Below, in pieces: positions 5,890 through 12,672 of a DNA stretch of 12,672 bases; the first letter of the stretch is position 1, and each line of letters begins with the position of its first letter. Origin of the DNA: Bacteroidota bacterium (GTDB lineage: Bacteria > Bacteroidota > Ignavibacteria > Ignavibacteriales > Ignavibacteriaceae); the NCBI GenBank assembly GCA_021793635.1, contig JAJYSI010000018.1, positions 4,794 to 17,465 on the forward strand, given 5' to 3'. Position numbers and translations under genes: made by a program. The notes beneath the pieces are model-generated. The model did not search any database, was not told where the DNA came from, and saw only the letters and a list, made by a program, of their open reading frames with translations.

Positions 5890-7032
5890 ATGAAAAAAGT
5901 TTTAATATTAGGTTCTACAGGTTCAATAGGGATTAACACTTTAAATGTAATCCGAAATTTTCCCGGCGAGTTTGAAATAACAGCACTTACAATCAATACA
6001 AAGATTGATTTGCTTGAACCTCAGATTCATGAATTCAATCCTAAAGCTGTTGTTGTAAAAGATGAGAAGCTTGGGCGTGAGATTGAAAGAAAAATAAACG
6101 GAAAGTGTGAAGTTCTTGTCGGCGAACAAGGACTTATTGATGCCGCAAAGAATCTTGATTATGATATTTTTGTCGGTGCAATGGTCGGCTTCTGCGGCTT
6201 GGCGCCAACACTCGAAGCAATTAAGCGCGGAAAGATAATTACTCTTGCCAACAAAGAAACTCTTGTAGTTGCCGGTGAGCTTGTAACGAATCTTTGCAAA
6301 AAGCATAATGCAAAGCTGCTTCCAATCGATTCCGAACACAGCGCTATTTTCCAGTGTTTGGAAGGAGAAGATAAAAACAGTGTTGAGAAAATTATATTAA
6401 CTGCATCCGGCGGACCTTTTCTTAACAAAAGTAAAGAAGCTCTTGCAAATGTTACTGTTAAGGAAGCGCTGAATCATCCTAACTGGAAGATGGGTAATAA
6501 AATTACAATCGATTCGGCTTCGATGATGAATAAAGGACTTGAGATAATTGAAGCACGCTGGCTCTTTGGAATTGAAAAGGAAAAAATTGATGTGCTGGTT
6601 CATCCGCAGTCAATTATACATTCTATGGTGCAGTATGTTGACGGCTCGATTAAGGCTCAGCTTGGCTTGCCGGATATGAAACTGCCGATTCAATATGCTT
6701 TAACTTATCCGGCAAGATTGGCGAATAATAATCCAAGGACTGATCTTGCAAAAATTGGCAGCTTAACATTTTTTCAGCCGGATATGGAAAAGTTCGAATG
6801 CCTGAAGCTAGCTTACAATGCTCTTGATGCCGGCGGAACCGCTCCCTGCATTATGAATGCTGCTAATGAAATTGCAGTCGACAAATTCTTGAAAGGTATG
6901 ATTAAGTTTTCAAATATTCCTAAATTGATTTACAAAGCCCTGGAGAAAATTGAGAATCATAAAGCGCCGGACATCTTTACTATTTTTGAATGCGATAAGA
7001 AAACGAGAGAATTCGTAACACAACTTAGCTGA
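5890..7032 (+). CDS. dxr: 1-deoxy-D-xylulose 5-phosphate reductoisomerase
   Basis: 380 aa from the ATG at 5890. The frame extends upstream to a TTG at 5839, but the family begins with a short Met-Lys stretch before the NADPH-binding GSTGSIG (residues 8-14), and that TTG falls in a probable promoter. The enzyme converts DXP to 2-C-methyl-D-erythritol 4-phosphate with NADPH and Mg2+/Mn2+, the committed step of the MEP route to isoprenoids, in the cytoplasm. Diagnostic segments are all present: [17 protein letters not shown] (metal ligands D147 and E149), [34 protein letters not shown] (ligand E218), [11 protein letters not shown], and NAANEIAV. Length is typical. The MNT gene follows after 5 nt and rseP after that, so they are likely cotranscribed; dxr and rseP are neighbours in many bacteria. 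Confidence 0.97.
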   Translation: [380 protein letters not shown]

Positions 7033-7037
7033 GTCTT

Positions 7038-7346
7038 ATGGAAGAATTGTTGAGAGAATGCAAAATAGTATTACAGAAAACTTATGGAGATAAATTCAAG
7101 AGCTTAATACTATTCGGCTCTACTGCGCGTAATGAAGCCAGTGAGGGAAGTGATGTTGACTTATTGATATTGCTGCAAAAGCTTTTTGATTATTTTTATG
7201 AAATACGAACAGTTATAGATTTATTATATCCAATACAGCTTGAACATAAAAAATTTATTTCTGCCAAAGTAGCCGATATTGATGAATATAAAAATGGCTC
7301 AATCCAGCTTTATCGGAACATACAGCGCGAAGGTATATTTGTGTGA
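7038..7346 (+). CDS. minimal nucleotidyltransferase (MNT) domain protein, orphan MntA-type antitoxin
   Basis: 102 aa. The Pol-beta-type nucleotidyltransferase signature GSTARNEASEGSDVDLLILL sits at about residues 27-46, with the G-S and D-x-D residues needed for metal and nucleotide binding. The C-terminus (GSIQLYRNIQREGIFV) is the usual ending of this small family. Family knowledge: such proteins are generally encoded with a HEPN toxin (HepT) and neutralise it, in studied cases by adding AMP to it. No full HEPN gene is present; only a 13-codon ORF follows that resembles the start of one. The gene lies 5 nt after dxr and just before rseP, apparently inserted into a housekeeping operon. Whether it keeps a function alone is unknown. 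Confidence 0.85.
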   Translation: MEELLRECKIVLQKTYGDKFKSLILFGSTARNEASEGSDVDLLILLQKLFDYFYEIRTVIDLLYPIQLEHKKFISAKVADIDEYKNGSIQLYRNIQREGIFV

Positions 7347-7384
7347 ATGATTTAATTAAAGAATTATTGGAGAAACCCATTTAA
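7343..7384 (+). pseudogene. 13-codon mini-ORF, possible remnant of a HEPN toxin gene
   Basis: GTG at 7343 overlaps the MNT stop (GTGA), and the frame reads V/M-NDLIKELLEKPI before TAA at 7382-7384, which overlaps the rseP ATG (TAATG). GTGA overlap is how a HEPN gene would normally follow an MNT gene, and the residues look like the first helix of HEPN proteins. Alternatively it is only the linker carrying the rseP ribosome binding site (GGAG at 7369-7372). If translated, it would couple MNT and rseP translation. Confidence 0.35.
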
Positions 7385-8739
7385 TGGATTATATAATTTA
7401 TTTTGCAATTACTATTGGAATTTTAGTTTTTATACATGAGTTCGGACATTTTGCCGCTGCAAAGCTGTGCGGAATGAGAGCCGAAGTTTTTGCTATCGGA
7501 TTCGGCAAGAGATTGTTTGGATGGAATAGAATAACGGGCTTTACTTTTGGAGATTTGCCTGAAGATTTTGATGGGCAGGGAAACACCGATTACAGGCTAA
7601 GTCTGCTGCCGTTAGGCGGCTATGTTAAAATTGCCGGTATGGTTGATGAAAGCTTCGATACCGACTTTGCCGATAAAGAGCCGCAGCCTTACGAGTTCCG
7701 CGCAAGACCAACCTGGCAAAAGCTTATTGTTATCTCTGCCGGTGTGTTTATGAATTTTCTGCTAACACTTTTTGTCTTCTGGGGAATGAACTTCTTCCAT
7801 GGAAGAGAATTTACAAAAACAACAACAATAGGCTACGTTGAACCTAAAAGCGCTGCTGATTCGTTAGGCTTTCAAACCAATGATAAAATTTTATCCATTA
7901 ACGGTAAAAAAGTTAATAGCTGGGAAGATGTAAGATCCGATATTATTCTTGGTTCCATCGGACAGAATCTTTCTGTAAAAGTGCAGCATCAAGGTATAGA
8001 TAAAACAATAATAATTCCGCGCGGCAAAGCCCCGGCAAGCGATAAGATAGATTCCTTCCTGCTTCCAGCGGGAGTTAAACCTTTAATAAGCGAAGTACTT
8101 AAAAATTCACCTGCAAGTAAAGCCGGTATTAAAGACGGAGATATTCTGCTTTCACTTAATAATATTCCATTGTATAACAGCAAACAGGCTACGGAAATCA
8201 TTAAAAGTCATAAAGGTATTACTATTCCTATTCAAGTTTTAAGGGATAAGGATACGGTTAATCTTGCAGTTACTCCTGGTCTAAACGGGATGATTGGAGT
8301 AGGACTTGGAGACGCTTTTACCGGTCCGGTTGTTTTTGAGACTTACGGATTCTTCGAATCTTTTGCTTATGGCTGGAAAGATATAGTAAGAATGACCGAT
8401 TTAACTATAAGCATGGCGAGTAAAGTAATCAAAGGGCAAATTGCTTTTGGAAAAGCTTTCGGCGGTCCGATTAAAATTGCTCAATATGCTGTTAAATCGG
8501 CGGACAACGGAATTGTAAGTTTTCTATATTTTCTCGCTTTGCTTAGCTTAAGTTTGGCGTTGATTAATATTTTCCCATTCCCGGTACTGGACGGCGGTCA
8601 TTTGGTTATGATTTTAATTGAAGGAATTACCAGGAGAGAAATTCCAATCAAAGTAAAAATTGCTATCCAGAATGCCGGCTTTGTCATTCTGCTTCTGCTG
8701 ATGGCATTTATAATCTATAATGATATTAGAAGTCTTTAA
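7384..8739 (+). CDS. rseP: site-2 intramembrane zinc metalloprotease
   Basis: 451 aa, the same length as E. coli RseP. The first membrane helix carries the zinc motif HEFGH (residues 18-22), followed by FAAAKLCGMRAEVFAIGFGKRLF. The second catalytic motif, NIFPFPVLDGGH (395-406) with metal ligand D403, is in a late membrane helix. Two PDZ domains lie between them, at about 147-215 (IGYVEPKSAADSLGFQTND) and 232-300 (PLISEVLKNSPASKAGIKDGD). Membrane segments fall at about 2-17, 114-136, 377-400 and 426-446. Family role: cleavage inside the membrane of anti-sigma factors and remnant signal peptides. The single-pass anti-sigma factor in this window would be a plausible client, but no sequence evidence links them. 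The ribosome binding site GGAG lies inside the upstream mini-ORF. Confidence 0.96.
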   Translation: MDYIIYFAITIGILVFIHEFGHFAAAKLCGMRAEVFAIGFGKRLFGWNRITGFTFGDLPEDFDGQGNTDYRLSLLPLGGYVKIAGMVDESFDTDFADKEPQPYEFRARPTWQKLIVISAGVFMNFLLTLFVFWGMNFFHGREFTKTTTIGYVEPKSAADSLGFQTNDKILSINGKKVNSWEDVRSDIILGSIGQNLSVKVQHQGIDKTIIIPRGKAPASDKIDSFLLPAGVKPLISEVLKNSPASKAGIKDGDILLSLNNIPLYNSKQATEIIKSHKGITIPIQVLRDKDTVNLAVTPGLNGMIGVGLGDAFTGPVVFETYGFFESFAYGWKDIVRMTDLTISMASKVIKGQIAFGKAFGGPIKIAQYAVKSADNGIVSFLYFLALLSLSLALINIFPFPVLDGGHLVMILIEGITRREIPIKVKIAIQNAGFVILLLLMAFIIYNDIRSL

Positions 8740-8804
8740 GGGCAAAGCGCAAAGAGAATATTATTCTCGTCATAAAGGTGTTTTTCAATATGAAAAAGAA
8801 ATTG

Positions 8805-8834
8805 GAGTTCGGAGGTTAGTTAACCTTTGAACTC
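8805..8834. repeat. long inverted repeat after rseP
   Basis: Arms GAGTTC-gg-AGGTTA and TAACCT-tt-GAACTC around a 2-nt centre. The gg/tt positions can pair as G-U in RNA on the plus strand, giving a stem of about 13 pairs. No T-run follows, so it may slow 3' degradation of the rseP message rather than terminate it. Confidence 0.6.
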
Positions 8835-8921
8835 TGACTTCCGGCAACAATTCATCTATTCTTTTCCGTTTATCATCTCCTATTACCATTAAAAAAAATT
8901 ATAACGCCGTTCATTTCCAAT

Positions 8922-9047
8922 TGCTATAAATTTGAATCAACGAAAAGACAATTGCGTCTATTTAGGTTAACTGAAACATCCCGTATTACGGGATTCTCTC
9001 TCTCAACTTCGATTCCCCCTCATAATCAAGGGGGAATTGAAGTTTTT
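8922..9047 (+). ncRNA. candidate small RNA with its own promoter and terminator
   Basis: An extended -10 element TGCTATAAA (8922-8930) that also contains TAAATTTG (8927-8934), a Bacteroidota-type -7 box, would start transcription near 8937. No convincing -35 or -33 box is seen. The roughly 110-nt transcript would hold the hairpin at 8978-8994 and end at the terminator at 9005-9047, well before the kinase gene. The hairpins are directly visible; the RNA itself is inference. Confidence 0.3.
9005..9047 (+). terminator. strong hairpin terminator ahead of the kinase gene
   Basis: Stem AACTTC-g-ATTCCCCCT (9005-9020) / AGGGGGAAT-t-GAAGTT (9029-9044), with one G-U pair and an 8-nt loop, running straight into T residues to 9047. 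It is the best intrinsic terminator in the window and separates rseP-side transcription from the two-component genes. Confidence 0.75.
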
Positions 9048-9114
9048 AAAGGTTTGATAAGATAAAGTTTTTTATGCCGGTGATTTTCTTTTAGTTAAGA
9101 TACGATTATATTTA

Positions 9115-10260
9115 ATGAGGACGAATAAATTTCATATTAAAAATGCCGATGTTTCCAGTGTTTCGAATTTCCCAGGGCAAACAGAACAAATAAGCCGGAT
9201 GAACAGAAAAAAAGCTTATTGGATAAGTCAAATTTCCGGATGGTCGGTATTTGCAATTGTAAATATAATTGTAAGCGCTTCGTTCGATTATTTTTCCTGG
9301 GAAAGAACAATCGAACTCCTTTACCTTTGCTTCTGCGGAATTTCGATTACTCATTTCTTTAGAGACATCATTAAAAAAAACGGATGGCTGAGTCTTCCGT
9401 TAAAAAAGATTATACCCCGCATATTAATTTCAAGTGTAATTATGGGAGCGATGCTTCTCTTCCTTTATACCGTAATTAATATTGGTATTGGCAGCTTTAA
9501 GCTTGTCCATTTTAGAGTTGCATTTTTTCTGGCAGATATGTTTCGCCTAAGTTCTACGGTACTTCTTTGGACATTAATTTATTTTGCCGTTCATTATTTT
9601 GAAAACTACAGGCAGGCGCAGATTGAATCTTTAATATGGGAGGCGGCTGTAAAAGATTTTGAGCTTAAGACACTTAAGTCTCAGCTTAATCCGCATTTTA
9701 TGTTTAACGCTCTTAACAGCATCCGTGCTTTAATAGGAGTTGATCCTAAAGGCGCTCAAACCGCTGTTACAAAGCTTTCAAACATTCTTAGATATTCTTT
9801 AACGATGGAAAGAATTGAAACAGTTCCTCTCGATAAAGAAATGCAGACTGTATCAGATTATCTTGAATTAGAGACAATCCGATTTGAAGAAAGATTAAAA
9901 TATAAGATTGACCTGGATCCGAAATCATTAAAGGTTGAAATTCCTCCGATGATGGTTCAGACACTTGTTGAGAACGGGATAAAGCACGGTATCTCAAAGA
10001 GAACTGAAGGCGGAGAGATTGATATCAAGTCCGAAGTACAGAATTCAATCTTAACAATTAAAATCAAAAACAACGGGCAGATGAGCAGCGAGGCGCTTCA
10101 GAAATCAAGCGGCTTTGGAATAAGCAACACGAAACACCGGCTGCATCTTCTTTACGGAGAGCAGGCGTCCTTTTCGATTATCAACAAAACCGAGAATGAA
10201 GTTTTAGCAGAAATAGTAATTCCCACAGGAGGTGTAAAAAATGAAAGCTTTAATAATTGA
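9115..10260 (+). CDS. LytS/YehU-type sensor histidine kinase
   Basis: 381 aa from ATG 9115. A shorter start at 9199 (MNRKKAYWISQISGW) matches how this family usually begins and may be the true one; neither has a clear ribosome binding site, and TATATT at 9107-9112 could be a -10 box favouring the later start. Four membrane segments lie at about 42-60, 66-84, 100-124 and 136-160. The His_kinase domain (PF06580 type) has H194 in SQLNPHFMFNALNSI, then PLDKEMQTVSDYLELETIRFEERL. The ATPase domain has the N-box MVQTLVENGIKHG (N287) and the G-box SSGFGISNTKHRL. It autophosphorylates in response to an unknown envelope signal and passes phosphate to the regulator encoded next, whose gene overlaps it by 20 nt. 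The membrane part has no named sensor domain that I recognise. Confidence 0.93.
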   Translation: MRTNKFHIKNADVSSVSNFPGQTEQISRMNRKKAYWISQISGWSVFAIVNIIVSASFDYFSWERTIELLYLCFCGISITHFFRDIIKKNGWLSLPLKKIIPRILISSVIMGAMLLFLYTVINIGIGSFKLVHFRVAFFLADMFRLSSTVLLWTLIYFAVHYFENYRQAQIESLIWEAAVKDFELKTLKSQLNPHFMFNALNSIRALIGVDPKGAQTAVTKLSNILRYSLTMERIETVPLDKEMQTVSDYLELETIRFEERLKYKIDLDPKSLKVEIPPMMVQTLVENGIKHGISKRTEGGEIDIKSEVQNSILTIKIKNNGQMSSEALQKSSGFGISNTKHRLHLLYGEQASFSIINKTENEVLAEIVIPTGGVKNESFNN

Positions 10261-10960
10261 CGATGAAAGACTTGCACGCGTAGAACTGCGCAGGCTTTTA
10301 TCACCTTACAAAGAAGTTAATGTAGTCGGCGAAGCCGTAAATGTTGAGGACGCTCTGAATAAAATTACCGAGCTTAATCCGGAAATTATTTTCCTCGACA
10401 TTCAAATGCCCGGCAAAAACGGCTTCCAGCTTTTGGAAGAATTAGACAGCGTGCCGACTGTTGTATTTACCACTGCATACGATGAATATGCATTAAAAGC
10501 TTTCGAATATAATGCAATGGATTATCTGCTTAAACCCATTGAGCCGAAGCGATTGGAAGACACTATAAAGAAAATAATTGAGAGAGAAAAGAAAGCGTCA
10601 TTTCAGGAATCAGATTCTCCGGTACTAAAAGAAAATGACCAGGTCTTTGTTAAAGACGGCGAGAGATGCTGGTTTGTAAAGCTGGTCAACGTTCGTCTTT
10701 TTGAATCGGAAGGAAATTATGTTCGTCTTTATTTTGATGAGAACAAGCCTCTCATCCTTCGCACATTAAATTATCTTGATGAACGTCTGGACAGCAAAAC
10801 GTTTTTCAGAGCCAACCGAAAGCATATAATAAATTTGAAATGGATTGAAAGCATCGAGCCGTGGCTTAACGGCGGCTTGCTCGTAAAGCTTAAAGGCGGT
10901 AATAAAATTGAAGTCTCGCGAAGACAGGCTATTAAGTTCAAAGAGAGATTGAGTCTCTAA
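10241..10960 (+). CDS. LytTR-family response regulator
   Basis: 239 aa. The receiver domain covers residues 1-118 with the acidic pocket D7/D8, phosphorylation site D53 (IIFLDIQMPG), T77/T78, and K98 (DYLLKP). A LytTR DNA-binding domain follows at about 134-238 (VRLFESEGNYVRLYF, then FFRANRKHIINLKWIESIE). It starts inside the end of the kinase gene, with a strong ribosome binding site AGGAGGTG 6 nt upstream, so the two proteins are made together. Family members bind paired short direct repeats in target promoters. No target is evident here, and the pair does not sit next to an obvious transport gene apart from the convergent barrel gene. Confidence 0.95.
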   Translation: MKALIIDDERLARVELRRLLSPYKEVNVVGEAVNVEDALNKITELNPEIIFLDIQMPGKNGFQLLEELDSVPTVVFTTAYDEYALKAFEYNAMDYLLKPIEPKRLEDTIKKIIEREKKASFQESDSPVLKENDQVFVKDGERCWFVKLVNVRLFESEGNYVRLYFDENKPLILRTLNYLDERLDSKTFFRANRKHIINLKWIESIEPWLNGGLLVKLKGGNKIEVSRRQAIKFKERLSL

Positions 10961-10980
10961 AGGTGTTGGGTATTCTTACT

Positions 10981-11047
10981 CTTAATCGCAATCTTAATCT
11001 TTCTCGGTCTCAATCTGATTTAGATTAAGAGAAAGATTACGATTAAG
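10981..11047. terminator. long bulged hairpin between convergent genes
   Basis: CTTAATCG (10981-10988) pairs with CGATTAAG (11040-11047), and TAATCTTTCTC (10995-11005) pairs with GAGAAAGATTA (11029-11039). A 6-nt bulge lies between the two stems on the left arm, and a small AATCT/AGATT stem sits in the loop. It fills most of the 103-nt gap between the two stop codons. T-runs are weak on both sides, so a bidirectional terminator is likely but not certain. The TTAATC-rich arms resemble simple intergenic repeats. Confidence 0.5.
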
Positions 11048-11063
11048 AAACTTAGTTGTAATT

Positions 11064-12672
11064 TTAATTGAACAACTCCCAAGCAATGCCGAAGCGTATA
11101 TTTCTCGGCAGCATCGGGTAATAGGGGATAATATAGTATTGGTTGTCGGTTAAGTTTTCCCATGTGAAATAAACATAAGCGACTTTTTGAATTAGACCGA
11201 CGGCAGTAAAATCAATCTTGTAAACCGGATTCAATTCTCCCGCAAATGAATTTCTTTGACCGGTATAATAGAAGACAAAACCTGTTTTCAAATTAAGGTT
11301 TTCTTTGAACAAAATGTTTTTATAATAAATCCCGCCTGTAAAATTTAGTTTAGGCAAATACAACGGAAGATTTGATAAATTAGTAGCTGCGTAAATTGAT
11401 GTGTTTGTTTCCAGAAGAATTTTCCAAAAAGCAAAGTTCAGACGCGCTCCAAAGCCCATCAAATCGGGATTATAAATAACAATAGCTGGTGACATGGCGC
11501 TTGACCAAATCCAATGTGTATCTGTTTGCCTGAACAATTTTATGTCTGCAAAAATAATATCTGAATTTGCCGTTAATCCCGCTTCCCAATTTTGCGAATA
11601 AGCAAACTGTTTTCCTGTTTTAAAGCTTGAATAACCTAGATAAAATTTAAACAGGTCCGAAGTTTTATAAGTTAAGTCAGCACCCATTCCACTGAATGTT
11701 CCGTTTATAACACCAAACGTGCCGTTAATTTGCGGAAGAAAATCGTTGCCTGACAGGCTTGTAATCTTATAATAAACAGAGGGAATCAGTGTGCTGTCAA
11801 AAAAATAAGTCGATGCAACCGCCGATAATGAGGCGTTATGGTAATTAACAGGATAATAATTAAAGGAGCTATTCGTAAGAGAATAATATTTCAAATTACC
11901 CGACTCATAATTTCCAATTAAACTAAAGTCAAAAATATCTTTTCTAAAATCCTGCCGGAGAGAAGCTCCAAAAACCTTTTCTTTATTTACAGTTTTGTAA
12001 AAAGAAGAATCAACATACTGGTTCAGTTCAGTGTAATTAAAATTATAGTAGAGATTAAAATCCGTAAATGATTCGTTCCAAAATTTCGCAAGCATCCTTA
12101 AGTTAAATAAATGATTTTTGTAACCTTGATTTTGAGAATTGAAATTTACAGGCGCCAATTGCTGATCATAAAGTAATGAATTTATGTCGGAAGTTAATTT
12201 TGCCGCACTGTCGATATTTACTCCGCCGTTCAGTCCGACTAAAGATTTGGTGAATGAATAAGTTCCGATCAAATTTATATTGTCAGATAAAAAATATTTC
12301 AATCCTGTGGTAACCTGCCAAATGCTGTAAGCAGTATTTGTAAACGTGCTGTCAAGCTTTCTGTTGGTAACATCCAGAGTGAAGTTGAATTTATTAAAAG
12401 CCATTTCATTGAACATAACATCCAGCATTGCCTCGCCGGAAGGTCCTTGATAATATTTAATTCTTGAATAAGGCTTTGGAGTAATGAAATCTCTTGCAAG
12501 AAAATTTACAGAAACAGGATTATTAATAGTTCCATATAAAAACCCGCGCGGTAATGGAATTACTTCGATTGAATCGATAAGCTCAGACTGAAGATTATTC
12601 AAATCTAAAAGATTTTGAAAGCGGTTATTACGAAGAATTCCGTTTTCAAAATAACTTATGCCGTTAAAGATC
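11064..12672 (-). CDS. TonB-dependent-receptor-like outer-membrane barrel, N-terminus outside the window
   Basis: The reading frame is open to the window edge. The apparent TTG start at 12602 is just an internal Leu, because upstream codons continue without a stop (IFNGISYFENGILRNNRF...). About 536 residues are visible. The first ~50, especially ELIDSIEVIPLPRGFLYG, match the end of a TonB receptor plug domain (IEVIRGP-LYG type). The rest is a chain of beta-strands with aromatic girdles (NLIGTYSFTKSL, FDFSLIGNYESGNLKYYSL, FKFYLGYSSFKTG) ending PRNIRFGIAWELFN, the usual receptor C-terminus. The barrel portion, under 500 residues, is short for a classical receptor, so it may be a reduced family member. 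The substrate cannot be told. Confidence 0.8.
   Translation of the reverse strand, partial: IFNGISYFENGILRNNRFQNLLDLNNLQSELIDSIEVIPLPRGFLYGTINNPVSVNFLARDFITPKPYSRIKYYQGPSGEAMLDVMFNEMAFNKFNFTLDVTNRKLDSTFTNTAYSIWQVTTGLKYFLSDNINLIGTYSFTKSLVGLNGGVNIDSAAKLTSDINSLLYDQQLAPVNFNSQNQGYKNHLFNLRMLAKFWNESFTDFNLYYNFNYTELNQYVDSSFYKTVNKEKVFGASLRQDFRKDIFDFSLIGNYESGNLKYYSLTNSSFNYYPVNYHNASLSAVASTYFFDSTLIPSVYYKITSLSGNDFLPQINGTFGVINGTFSGMGADLTYKTSDLFKFYLGYSSFKTGKQFAYSQNWEAGLTANSDIIFADIKLFRQTDTHWIWSSAMSPAIVIYNPDLMGFGARLNFAFWKILLETNTSIYAATNLSNLPLYLPKLNFTGGIYYKNILFKENLNLKTGFVFYYTGQRNSFAGELNPVYKIDFTAVGLIQKVAYVYFTWENLTDNQYYIIPYYPMLPRNIRFGIAWELFN

Larger units (their letters stand above)
8740..9114. other. 375-nt intergenic region rich in inverted repeats
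   Basis: No plausible protein gene. It holds four separate inverted repeats: GAGAAT-ATT-ATTCTC at 8755-8768 (core), a long one at 8805-8834, ATCCCGT-ATT-ACGGGAT at 8978-8994, and a terminator-like hairpin at 9005-9047. The opening GGGCAAAGCGCAAAG and the stretches around the hairpins resemble the simple, palindromic intergenic repeats I associate with Bacteroidota and Ignavibacteria genomes. That comparison is from memory. Confidence 0.6.

Noticed and set aside
5941..6428. Minus-strand open frames opposite dxr
   Set aside because: dxr is unmistakable in the plus frame; the antisense translations have no domain features.
8754..8768. GAGAATA-TATTCTC palindrome as the rseP terminator
   Set aside because: Stem is short and AT-rich, and no T-run follows directly, so it was left as one of the intergenic inverted repeats.
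12299..12499. Minus-strand open frame inside the barrel gene
   Set aside because: Out-of-frame overlap with the TonB-receptor-like gene, no domain and no ribosome binding site of note.

Overview
The window reads as chromosomal DNA of a low-GC, Gram-negative bacterium of the FCB group. Supporting features are outer-membrane beta-barrels, a TonB-dependent-receptor-like protein, a lipoprotein with TonB C-terminal domains, and a LytS/LytTR two-component pair of the kind common in Bacteroidota and Ignavibacteria. An Ignavibacteria-like source is my inference from protein style, not something I could test. I see no rRNA, tRNA, transposase, phage gene or CRISPR array.

Left part (1-3784, all on the minus strand): a YefM-YoeB-type toxin-antitoxin pair, with the toxin downstream of its antitoxin and a 4-nt overlap, lies beyond the end of a tight four-gene operon. 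That operon reads TPR protein, ECF sigma factor, zinc-finger anti-sigma factor, and a lipoprotein with two TonB_C-like modules. The genes overlap or are 3-8 nt apart, so it looks like an envelope-sensing regulatory unit with its own sigma and anti-sigma factors.

Middle (3785-5889): about 660 nt without a conventional gene holds a 21-bp tandem array that reads as heptads (ML-S/T-HF-x-E/K). It forms a plus-strand ORF broken by one 1-nt deletion and ends at a hairpin terminator. Next is a minus-strand outer-membrane barrel protein with an N-terminal c-type heme motif (CxxCH), behind a near-consensus sigma70-type promoter.

Plus-strand core (5890-8739): dxr (MEP isoprenoid pathway) and rseP (site-2 protease) with a small MNT-type nucleotidyltransferase gene wedged between them. 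A 13-codon mini-ORF overlaps the genes on both sides and may be the remnant of a lost HEPN toxin partner. The 375-nt gap after rseP is rich in inverted repeats and may encode a small RNA. A LytS-type sensor kinase and a LytTR response regulator follow with a 20-nt overlap.

Right end (11064-12672, minus strand): the C-terminal part of a TonB-dependent-receptor-like outer-membrane barrel. It runs off the window and is separated from the convergent regulator gene by a long hairpin. Overall the window links envelope biology (sigma/anti-sigma, TonB-type modules, RseP, barrels) with two toxin-antitoxin-type loci, one apparently intact and one apparently decayed.
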